Shown piece by piece: positions 46,319 to 56,900 of a DNA stretch of 64,000 nt (the stretch's first letter is position 1; the number at the start of each line of letters is the position of its first letter). Below the pieces are notes generated by a model. It had not been told where the DNA came from. It did no database searches and saw nothing but the letters and a program-made list of their open reading frames with translations. Source of the stretch: Corydoras sp. C115. Taxonomy: Eukaryota > Chordata > Actinopteri > Siluriformes > Callichthyidae. The stretch is taken from NCBI GenBank assembly GCA_019802505.1, contig JAFMOC010000072.1, positions 2,074,001-2,138,000 on the forward strand. The letters are read 5' to 3'. A program made the position numbers and the translations under genes.

Positions 46319-47084
46319 CTGTTACCACCAGTACCAGAAACATGGCAGGGCAGTGCCTCTTCTACCTTTTTTCTGTGTATTTAGCTAAACCTTCACAGGC
46401 AAAAGGTAAGATCCCTTGTAGCAGAACTCCAAGGCAGTACACAGGAGAACTCTAAAGCAAGATAAGCCTGAGCTTGCAGCGTGGGAGAGGAATATTTGAC
46501 TGTGAGAGCTCAAGTGAAAGGGGTCCTGTAACCAGGGCCGGATTGAGTGCGAGAGGCAGAGTGAACCTGATCCCGTCGGCCCCAAATTTAGCCACCACGA
46601 GGCTGAACGCGTCTGGCCTTGAGTAATAGATCTTCCCACGTCAGAACTTCTGCTCTGCTGTGAGAAAGTAGGCTGAAGGTGGTGCAACACATGAGGCTCA
46701 CCTGAGAACCACAGAGGCTTCAGTAAAAAATATATAAATAAATAAATAAATATATATATATATATATACACACACACATCACATCAACATTAAGGGTCCT
46801 ATCTTCCACAAGTCAGCAACGGGTTTATAGCGAGGTAGTGTGTCTTCACTAGTGTGAGAATGGAAAAATTTAAAATTAAACCTTAAGCCTAGCGTTGCCC
46901 GTAAAATACTGAATTGTCTCAAACTGAAAAAATACGGGAAGCGATTTCTTCCATATTTCCATAAATGTCCTATAAACATGTCTGTAACGCAACATCAACA
47001 CTAAATCACAATTGATCCAAGATCACAAAATTGTAGTGTATTTTTTTGTCAAAAAGTTTATATATGAGGAATATAATGTCATTC
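46319..47084. other. Upstream of twf2 exon 2; nothing certain
   Basis: GC-moderate unique sequence at 46,380-46,720, with a donor-like TCTCAG|GTGAGC on the minus strand near 46,701, then (TA)n/(CA)n at 46,735-46,780. Possibly twf2 intron 1 or an alternative first exon. I could not find a conserved MxHQTGI start. Confidence 0.35.
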
Positions 47085-47643
47085 ATTCATCATCTTCCGC
47101 TTTTACCCTCTATTACCCTCTATTGGGGCGGGGTAGCTCAGTGGTTAGGGTGTTGGGTTTTCAATCTGAAGGTTGGGGGTTCAAATCCCAGGTCCACTGA
47201 AGTTACCAATGTGGGTCCTTGAGCAAGACCCTTAACCCTCATTGCTCCAGGGATGTTGTGATGAACCCTGTGCTCACCTTGTAAGTCGCTTTGGATAAAA
47301 AGCGTCCAATAAATGACCAAATGGCAAATGGTATTAGGGTCACGGGGGTGGGGGGGGGTTGAGGGGTTCCCCATGTCCATCCAGGGGAGAACGTTTCGGG
47401 CGCTGGGCAGATACACCCAGGACAGGGCGCCAATCCATCGCTGGGCACACCCTCACTCACACACACTCTATATGGGGCAATTTGGAGAACTCAATTGACT
47501 TGATCCATGTTTTTGGACTGTGGGAGGAAACCAGAGAACCCGGAGGAAACCCACACATGGAAACTCCACCAGATTGGGATTCGAACCGGGAATCCCTAGA
47601 GCTGAGAGGCGAACGTGCTAACAACTAAGCCACCGTGCCGCCC
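47085..47643. mobile_element. Family A SINE (minus) split by a family B SINE (plus)
   Basis: Family A tail at 47,085-47,110 and remainder at 47,330-47,643. Between them is a family B copy (47,110-47,328) with head GGGTAGCTCAGTGGTTAGGG, B box GGTTCAAATCC and tail GCTTTGGATAAAAAGCG. Confidence 0.88.
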
Positions 47644-47703
47644 GGAATACAGTGTTCATTGTATAAATGTAATTATTAATGTGGTTTAACTGCTTGATGA
47701 CCT

Positions 47704-47826
47704 CACTTCCCTTCAGTCATAAGACAATTACTGTTAAATTTCAATAACAATTTGTCATCGCACTCCTCCCCTCCAGGTTCCCTCAGTTTTTAAAAGTTCC
47801 TCATTGCACACTCCACAACCACAGAT
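47704..47826 (+). repeat. Left arm of a 123-bp inverted repeat pair
   Basis: CACTTCCCTTCAGTCATAAG to CTCCACAACCACAGAT. Its reverse complement recurs at 49,519-49,641 with about 4 mismatches. Confidence 0.9.
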
Positions 47827-47917
47827 TTCATTTACGATTTAATTAACTGCACTTGAAATGTGCTAATTGCTAATAAAGCTTTTTAAGCTGTAAGTACGAC
47901 TGATTGCTTTCTTCTGT

Positions 47918-48208
47918 GGCTTAGTGGTTGGCATGTTTGACTCTCAGCGATGGGGCTCCAGTTTCAATGTTTTCCCTGTGTCCACGTGGGTTTCCTCCCA
48001 CAGTCCAAAACATGGATTCAAAGTAAATTGAAGGCTCTAATTTGCCCCACTTGTGTGTGCATGTCTGCATGAATGAGTGTGTCCAGCGATGGATTGGCAC
48101 ACTGTACTTTATGTATCTGCCCAGCGCCCGAAACGTTCTCCCCTGGATGGGCATGGGGAACCCCCTGCGACCCTAATAGAGGATAAAGAGGAAGATAATG
48201 AATGAATG
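47918..48208 (+). mobile_element. Family A SINE, internally shortened
   Basis: TGTGGCTTAGTGGTTGGCAT head, no B box, tail AATGAATGC. Confidence 0.82.
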
Positions 48209-48253
48209 CTTTCTTGATCAGCCTTAACTTAAAACATAACACACAAAATAAAT

Positions 48254-48661
48254 CATAGCACTAGGGGTGAGCTGCAATATTCGCTGATTCGACGATTCGA
48301 TTCGGAGAACCGTATTCGACTATGAACCTCATAGTCGAATGTACCATTTTGACCACATGGGGGCGCCCATGGCTGCTGCTAAGCATTAGTTTTTACATGA
48401 AATGTCTTTGTTTTTGTTATATATATAGCCTTTTGTCAAATAAAATCATCCTAATTTCTAGAAAAAAAAAAGAAAAAACAAAAACAAAAAAAAAAGGTTT
48501 TCTTTTGTTAGAAAAACAAGTAAAATATAAAAAAATATATATTTTAGCGCCATCTTGTGGTGAAATTTTAACTGATTCGACAATCAGTCGACTATAGGGA
48601 AAATCTGACGAATCAGATTCGACTATGAAAATCTTTAGTTGAATACAGCCCTACATAGCAC
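48254..48661. mobile_element. hAT-type MITE with 8-bp TSD
   Basis: Element 48,262-48,653 (392 bp) with ends TAGGGGTG and CAGCCCTA, flanked by CATAGCAC on both sides. Internally it has paired ATTCGACTATGA / TTCGACTATGAA segments and carries no coding sequence. Confidence 0.85.
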
Positions 48662-48669
48662 TAAACTCT

Positions 48670-48810
48670 TTACAGGTTCAAATTCCAATCTGGTTGGAGT
48701 TTCCATGTCTTCCTGTGTCCGGGATGGGTTTCATCCATGTGGGTTTTCCTCCCACAGTCCAAAAACATGGATTCAAGGTAAATGGAATGTTTTAAATTGC
48801 CCCATATTAC
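48670..48810 (+). mobile_element. Family A SINE fragment
   Basis: GGTTCAAATTCCAATCTGG to TTAAATTGCCCCATATT; both ends lost. Confidence 0.75.
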
Positions 48811-48811
48811 A

Positions 48812-49475
48812 TTTACATTTAGTCATTTAGCAGACGCTTTTATCCAAAGCGACTTACAAATGAGAACACCACAAGTCAGAAGCCATGGAGAAAACCAACT
48901 ATACTGTAAGTTCATCAAACCTGATTGTTATTCGAAGCTGCGCCCCCCCCTTTTTTAAAATTTTTTTTTATTTATCATAACAGGTATTTGTTAAAGAGAT
49001 GCGTCTTAAACTGTTTAGAGATTCTGCCTTACGGACAGAGTTGGGAAGATGGTTCCACCATTTTGCAGTGGTGAACGCCACAGAGGGAGAATTAGCTCCT
49101 CGGTGAGGTGGAACCGCCAGGCGGCAATCCTCACTGGAGTGAAGTGAACGAGTCGGAGTGTATTTTGAAAAGATAGAGTGAAGGTAAGAGGGGAAGATCC
49201 AGAAATGGTTCTGTATGCCAGAGTCAGTGACTTGTACTGAATGCAGCAGCTACAGGAAGCCAATGGAGGGAAGTGAGTAATGGAGTGACATGAGTTCGCT
49301 TGGGCTGCTTAAACACGAGTCGGGCTGCATAGTTTTGAATTAGTTGAAGAGGTCTGATTGTGGAAGCTGGGATACCGGCAAGTAACGCATTACAATAATC
49401 AAGCCGGGATAAGACTAGGGCTTGAACAAGCAGTTGGGTAGCATGTTCAGTCAAAAAGGGTCTGTACATATACTG
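48812..49475 (-). mobile_element. L2-like LINE, 5'-truncated
   Basis: The minus strand encodes LTEHATQLLVQALVLSRLDY, CNALLAGIPASTIRPLQLIQ and NYAARLVFKQPKRTHVTPLL TSLHWLPV in separate runs, the conserved end of an L2-group reverse transcriptase. The frame breaks near 49,240. The 3' tail (48,812-48,900) is the same as that of family B SINEs. Confidence 0.85.
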
Positions 49476-49477
49476 TA

Positions 49478-49518
49478 AGTTTGTGCCCAGCGATAGATTG
49501 GCACCCTGTCCTGGGTGT
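49478..49518 (+). mobile_element. Family A SINE fragment
   Basis: TGTGCCCAGCGATAGATTGG then CACCCTGTCCTGGGTG; it abuts the inverted-repeat arm. Confidence 0.7.
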
Positions 49519-49641
49519 ATCTGTGGTTGTGGAGTGTGCAATGATGAACTTTTAAAAACTGAGGTAACCTAGAGGGGAGGAGTGGGATGACAAATTGTTA
49601 TTGAAATTTAACAGTAATTGTCTTATGACTGAAGGGAAGTG
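49519..49641 (-). repeat. Right arm of the 123-bp inverted repeat pair
   Basis: Reverse complement of 47,704-47,826 (about 119 of 123 identical). Confidence 0.9.
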
Positions 49642-50525
49642 AAGTACAAGAACTAATTATCGCACCATTGTACTGTTAATGAGAGTCATTACTTAATGAG
49701 AGTCATAAATGCAGTCATGTTGGTCAGTAAACATCACCATGTCACTAAGCTTCTTTAACAACAAATTAATATCCTGCATGCATCTTGCTTTGTGCAAAAT
49801 CAAGAAACAGGACAGACCTTTATCACTGTAAAAAAACAGCTGTTTTCAGCCATTGTATTAGAAACAGATCTTGGCTTTTAATCAGTTTATTTATAAATAT
49901 AATTAAAGCCTTTATCAAGAGTGGATCTGTAAAGGAGACATGAAGCCAGTGAGGCAGCTCAGATAACGGATTTTAACGGGGACTCGTTAGCTGTCGATGT
50001 GGTGGGGCTTTAAAAAAGGGCAGGGAGAGTATTGGTTTCAGTGCAAGCAAATCAAATTCAGCTAAACACTATAAATTCACTGTCTGCTGTACCACATGCC
50101 AACCTATACTGCCAAACTGTTCAGAGAGAACCGAAGCAGTACCCCTCAGGTGCTATTCTGCCAGCTCCAGGTTGTTGCTCCAACCTGAAATTCACATCTC
50201 CTCCCAGGTAAGGCAGTATGGTTATTCTACACTGACATGAAGTCCATGGCAAGAAGTACAACCATTGACAAGACTTTCCTGGCTCCGCCTCTCATTCACA
50301 AATCTGTGCTTGATGCTATTGGTTTTGTACAGCAAAGTCAACATGTGAAATTCCTGTAACTGAAAAAGTAAAACGAGTGACAATCCCATTTACTCTCACA
50401 CTGTTGACACTCCAAACATTTCTAAAATAGCAAATCTTGGGGTTTGAAAAAGAAAACGTTGTTGCTTAAATGTGTTTCATTTAATGTGATGTTTCTAGCC
50501 AGTGGATGATGTTGATGATGAAGTA
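49642..50525. other. Spacer between wdr82 and twf2
   Basis: Non-repetitive, with an ATTGGTTTTG box at 50,319 and GC-richer stretches at 49,930-50,300. A twf2 promoter could lie here, but no conserved first exon was found. Confidence 0.35.
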
Positions 50526-50870
50526 TTTATTCAATCATTGTTTCAAAACAATGATTTTCTTTTTCATCGAGTTGAATCAGAATTTCAAAATAAAAAAACT
50601 TAAGCCAAACCCTGCACGTGAAAGTTTGCAACGGCAAATATATTCTTTAAAAAAAAAAGCACATAAAATAATCCAAACAGTTTACAGGATACCATTTAAT
50701 GATACAGATATATAAAAAAAAAACAATTAAAAATACAACCCGGCCTCATGGCCAACATATTTACAGTCCGCAGTCTCCTGGTTAGCAGAGTCCCAGTGAC
50801 TCTGCAGCAGCAACACTGCCCTCTATGTTTACAACTCTCAAAGTTGTAAAAAGGTCTCCATGGTCTTGCT
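50526..50870 (-). other. wdr82: Presumed wdr82 3' UTR
   Basis: AT-rich, non-repetitive. The first clear minus-strand AATAAA is at 50,526-50,531. A longer 3' UTR is possible. Confidence 0.4.
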
Positions 50871-50900
50871 TTAGTCGTCGATGGTGGGTAACCAGAAGGC
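50871..50900 (-). CDS. wdr82: wdr82 last exon (AFWLPTIDD)
   Basis: 30 coding nt after acceptor TGCCCCAG. It encodes the invariant C-terminus AFWLPTIDD and TAA. Found by knowing the conserved end; too short for ORF calling. Confidence 0.95.
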   Translation of the reverse strand, partial: AFWLPTIDD

Positions 50901-53900
50901 CTGGGGCAGATTAAAAGACATCAGGAATCTGCATTTACTCAACTTTAAAAACTTCAATAAGAATTAAGGTTGTTGTACCCATAACAAATAACTTTATTTC
51001 TGTTCCAGAAAGTTCAAAATGTTTTGTGGATTATTGCGTTCGAAAAGTTTCTGGTAGAATTTTTCACCTGGTTTTGTCAACGACATGGCATTCTATTAGA
51101 ACTTGTTTGTATTCTAAGTGGTGATCCACAATTTTGGCACATCACTCTCTTGTAGGAGGCATCTGTGTGTCCTATACTGCATCTTGTTAATACTGTTTGA
51201 TGGTGCCTCTTTAAAGGATATTTTATTTTGTGGTGAGCCTGTTTAGCAGTAGTTTAATTTCATATCAATTGTTTGATGTGTTATGACACCATTCCTCTTG
51301 CCATGTGGTTTTACATTGTGTTCTGACTGTGTAGAGGGCATCAGTGGATCAGTGCAACAGAACATCAGATAATTACTTTTACATTAGGTCGTTTTAGCAG
51401 ACGCTTTTAACGAAAGCGACTTATAAATCGAGCACAGGGTTGGGCCACCGCATTCCTAAAAAAAAAAAAAAAAAGGGTCTTGCTCAAGGACCCACATTAG
51501 TAACTTCAGTGGACCTGGGATTTGAACCCACACCTTTAGATTGATAACCCATTACCCTAACCACAGAGCTACCACACCCATAATATCTTTTCCCACAACC
51601 TTCTTTACCAAATCGTCAGCTTTATCATTGCCAGCGACTGGGGTTTCATTTCAAAGCACATCATTTCACCTACACTTTCCTCTCACACCACATCCATAAA
51701 AAAAAAATCTGATTATTGTTAATACTGTAGGACTATTAAGCTTAATTTTAGTGTGGACTGAGCTGAAACACTATTACACTCTCTAACTGTAAAAAAAAAA
51801 AAAAAAGTTTTCTGATTTGTGGATCTATTGTTGCATTTTAACCACCAGCTGCTGAGTAAAAGCCCCCACCTCATATTTAAACCATCATGTGCCCCTGTCA
51901 CGAGAGTGATAGCTACAGTACTTAAAAATTAATACATATTAGTGTGATGGTAGTCTGAACTTGACCTGCACTTCAGCTAAATCTGATCAGCTGATCACTG
52001 CTGATTTCCCTCAGAAGGTGATGCTAAATTGAAAACATTACTAGCAAAGTAATGCTTGAATATTTAAGAAACACATAATATGCAAAATAATGACTGAAAT
52101 TAGAATCTTATTAGTGACTGACTAATTTTGGCTGATAACATTTTAAAAGCATTTTGCTCCTAACTATATATATATAAAAAATTTTCAGACTGAATAATTT
52201 AAGTTTTACATTTTTCAAACTAAGCATAATGATCTAGGGTCATATAATGGATCCAAAGTTTGCAGCTTAAATAGGAGGACAAAGTGGCTACCAGAGCATT
52301 TTGAAATCTCCATGCAATTCTCTCTGGCCACATGCCCATCCAGGGAAGAATGTTACAGGCACTGGGCAGTTACACCCAGGACAGGGTATCAATTTAGAGC
52401 AATCGGGATTGTTTCTGGATCCCCAGCACTGAGAGGAGGATTTTCTAGACACTATGTTACCCTGCCACCCCATTTGAGACATTGAAACGTGGGAAAATAA
52501 ATAAAACAAAAAATGCCATATCTTTTGGCCGCTAGCATAAGTATATAAATGTATTATTTTTTTTAATACATGAAGCATTTCTATTTGATTACTAGATGTT
52601 TAGTAGTTATTATTTTCTCGCAAACAGTTTCTGTAGCATCTCACCATGTTAGAACAGGCGCTGGCAAACGTCATGAATTTGGGATTAAACTGTAGGCAAG
52701 TGACTGGTCCTGTGTGCTTCCCGTCCAACAACGCAATCTTCATTCCACTTTCAGCATTCCACACGTGAATCTTCCCGTCCTCCGAACCTAACCAGTAAAA
52801 CCATAGTAATGAGTAGTTAATTAAGAAATTCTAAAACTTTCACATGTAGCTCATGTCATGGATTTGATGTAGCCATACCAATCATAACAAACTGGGAGTC
52901 TGGGGTGAACGAGGCTTCCAAAACCACACCTTTGCTGTTGTTATAACCCTGCCCAGCAAAGAAACAAAAACGTGTTTAGAACTGAGATTAGACAACAGGA
53001 ACAAATTATAAAAACGGTAAATCAGGACACATAAAACAAAAAAAAAAAATAAAAAATATCTGGACACAACACAAGCACTGAATTCAGAAGGTTTTTAGTC
53101 TCCAGTAATCTGTAAAAAAGCACCAAGCCATGTATTTTGTACAACCACATTATTTTACATTTTGTGATTATAGTTTGGGAAGGCCTTTTTTCGTTTGATT
53201 ATTACTGTACTTCAGTGTACAAAGCAAGGTACATATTGAAGTTCAAGTAATTTATTTATATAGCACTTTTTACAATCGTACATTTTTACAAAGCAGCTGT
53301 ACAGTGTTATAAGCCTTTAAACCTCTAAAGAGCAATCCAAAGCGACAATGGAAAGAAAAAAAACTCTGTTATGTTCTTATTTTAAGGAAGAAACCTTGGG
53401 ACGACCAAGGCTAAGTGGGGGACTCATCCTTCTTGAGCGGCTGGGCAGCATCAACAGAATAGGACAGCTATGTACAGATTGTATGGTGATCAGGTGATCA
53501 TTGATATGGTTTAGTGAATTTGGTGTGGAAGAAATTGACTGGCCTGAACCGAGCCCTGACCTCAACTAGGGCTGCACAATATATTGTTTCAGCATCGCGA
53601 TATGCAGAAACGCAATAGTCACATCACGAGACGTGCGATGCTCCTTAACCCCTTCCACCCAGCAGACCAATTTTTTTGTTTGGGTACCATATGGTCTGTA
53701 TTACATATTGTGCCAATTTACACGTCATGTCTCTGAAAAATCTGCACATCTTAAGCTTTCCAACAATTCATCTGCTCCTGTATTCCTTCTAGACACAAAC
53801 TATTTACCCATGAGCCACTTATTTAGGATAAGAATTTCTTACTAATAAACATGCATTATTATTATTATTATTATTATCCTTTTTGATCAAATCGGGTGAA

Positions 53901-56900
53901 AGGTCCTGCATTATTTCACAATATATTGCAATCTATATATCAGAGTATTTGTTTATATTGCAATGTCTATTTTTTCCCAATTCCGTGCAGCCCCAACCTC
54001 AACCCCAACAAACTTCTCTAGGCTGATCCAAAACAGAGATGTAAAACAGATGCCTTAATCTAGCATCAGGGTCAGACCTCACAAAAGCACTTCTGGATGA
54101 ATAGACAAAAAGTCACACTTCACACACTACAAAACTTTGTACAAAGACTTCCTAGGACAGTGGAAGCTGTTAAAATAGCAAATAAAAAATTTACTTGCAT
54201 ACAACCTCTGTGGTGTTATATGTAGGTGTCCCAACACTTTAGTCCACATACATATATTGAAGAAAAAATCTAAAATTGATTGCCTAAACAAAAACTAAAA
54301 AATTCGAACATGTTGAAGAGTTAAAAGATAGTGGGAAAAAATGAAGTAGATTATTTCAGAATGACAAAATTGGCTAAAAGACATCAAGTCGACCTATAAA
54401 TCAGTATTTTTCACCCTTTTTCACCCACCCAGCCGAGACCATACACCTACCACAAACGAATGCAGCACCGCCCCTTTAAAAGCATCGAGTAGCCGGAGTG
54501 TCCCTCCGTTACTAGAGACCAGAATGAGTTTGCCATCATTGCTGAACTTGAGGCCAGTCCACTCACATGTCCGCTCATACTGCAGTTTAAATGTTGCAAA
54601 CGGACCCTAAATTAAAAGAACAAAAAAGAAATATTATATAAACAGTGATGTATAGTTAGAAAAGCCAATAAATCTGCACACCGGCTGAGAGGAGAGTTTA
54701 TAACACATTTCATGTCAAAACCAAAGCTTCTGAATTGTTATTCATTATATAATGACAGGTAGGCTGTTAACATAGAAAACCATTTGTCATAAGTGCTTCT
54801 CATGACTGTGATTAATATTATTAAATAATAAAGCAATAAAAAAAGCTTCTGTTAAATGACTAATGTAATAATCTAGAGGACAAAGACGACAATGGTGATG
54901 TGTTTCAGAAAGAGGCATGAAGTTGGCTGTATCAGCTGTAAAAAGCTTTTTTTTTAATGTTTTAAGTTCATTCATAGAATAAATTGTGTCCAAAATGCAG
55001 GTCATTACATAAGCAAAAGCTATGCATATGCAGATAGATTTTCCTGCTTTCCTGACCCCATTTCAATGAAACGCCACATAATTTAAAATAGTAAAAAAAA
55101 AAAAAAAAAGTAAAACAAAATCTGTTTTAGCGCAGTATGTTTAGTACTAAAGATGATAGATAATTGTATACGGTTGAAGTTCCTCTCTTACTTTATCAAA
55201 TGAGCGCAGGTCATAGAGTTTAACCATCTCCGAGTTCACTCCGGCAGCAAATATTAAACCCTCTGGATCAAATGAGCAAACAGGTTTCCCCTGCAGATGC
55301 ATCAGGCCCTGTGACCATAGAGAGACTTTTATCCTGCAGTGTCTATGTAAGGTCCAAATATAGGCATCTAAAATAATATTTGTAGCAGCAAACACTAATC
55401 TGTGAGTTACCTGACAGTTGGGCGATCTCAGGTCCCACAGTCGTATTGTTTTATCTAAGGATCCAGAGATGAAAGTGTCATCGACTGGCGACATGGAAAG
55501 AGCAACAACCCTGCAGATTAGGAAGGGAGAAGGTTCAACAAACAGTATGTAATATACAATAACACTGTATTATTATACTTCTTTGTATATTGTCCAGATA
55601 AATATCCTATTCACATAACAGAATTTGTAAAGTACATTAGGTTATAAAACCTACATTTTGTCTACTGTAGCATAAATATTTTTTTTAAGTAAGTATGGAT
55701 GTAATAATCTGGGAAACGTGTTCAAAATATAACACTTAATAGTTTCAAGACTTTATGATTTTATTAGATGTTTTACCCATTGCATCCATCATTTAAATCA
55801 AAAATGTAAATCAATGTTCCTATAACGACAATTAAACAGGGGGTGATATATTTATATATAGAGAATATCACCCTGTTTAGTTTTCTATTTTATTAGAGGA
55901 ATGATGCAACTTAATTTTGGACTGATAACAAATGACTCAATATTAAACATATGTTATATGAAATAATTATAGACTTTAAACTGTCTGTTTACTTCAATAA
56001 TGTTCTATTGTTCTCCTTTATCTCCCTCTCGTGTAAAACACGGCAGTTCCTCACATTTACTGATGTAAATTATTTTAAAAATAATGTTGGAATGCTTAGC
56101 AGAATTACATTCACATTAGAAAACAGTACACCATCAAAAACATGATCCAATAAAGTGCAGTGTTTCACTGAGAAATAATGTGAAGAAAAGTAACTAGAGA
56201 AACGGTCATTAAATACATCCATTCATTATGGTTATTAAGGTAACAAAGCATTAGGGAGTACTTTCTGAGAATGGGAAGAGTAATCAGAAAATCAGTTCAG
56301 GTAATGAACTGTCCCTGCATTTTGTTGGCAGTAAGTGGAAGGGATAAGGAAGGTGTAATCCGTTAAAAGAGTATGGAAGCCCGTTTCCGCCAAGAGGAAA
56401 AAAAAAAAAAAAAGTAACTCAGAATTCTGACTTTTAATCTCAGAATTCTGACTTTTAATCTCAGAATTCCGACTTTTAATCTCAGAATTCCGACTTTTAA
56501 TCTCAGAATTCCGACTTTATATCATATCGGACAGTGCATGCGTGTGACAGGCTAGTAGCTCATATATACATATACAGGATGCGCACAAAAAGGCTGCTTG
56601 TGGTTTGGTTGTACGTCATTATGTTTAAATAATTTCATGGTATATACCTTAATTCACTTTTATTTTAATGAAATCTAATTAAACAGTTAAACAATCTTGA
56701 CCTTGCCTTTGTTCGTTCGTTGAGACTTTATCTCAGTGTTTAACGGTAACGGCTCTGCATCGGACCGCAACGCACTGCAGCGGGTGGAACAACCAGCCAC
56801 CGCATCACTGACACTCACTCCCTCACAGTTTAATGCATCTAGTGCAAGCGTCTAGAGCGTAGGAGGTTTCTTATCCAAACCATGGGCTTTTCAATCTCAA

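Noticed and set aside
46385..46777. 130-residue minus-strand open frame upstream of twf2 exon 2
   Set aside because: No twinfilin start motif or known domain; its N-terminus is microsatellite. Kept only as spacer, with a note on a possible alternative exon.
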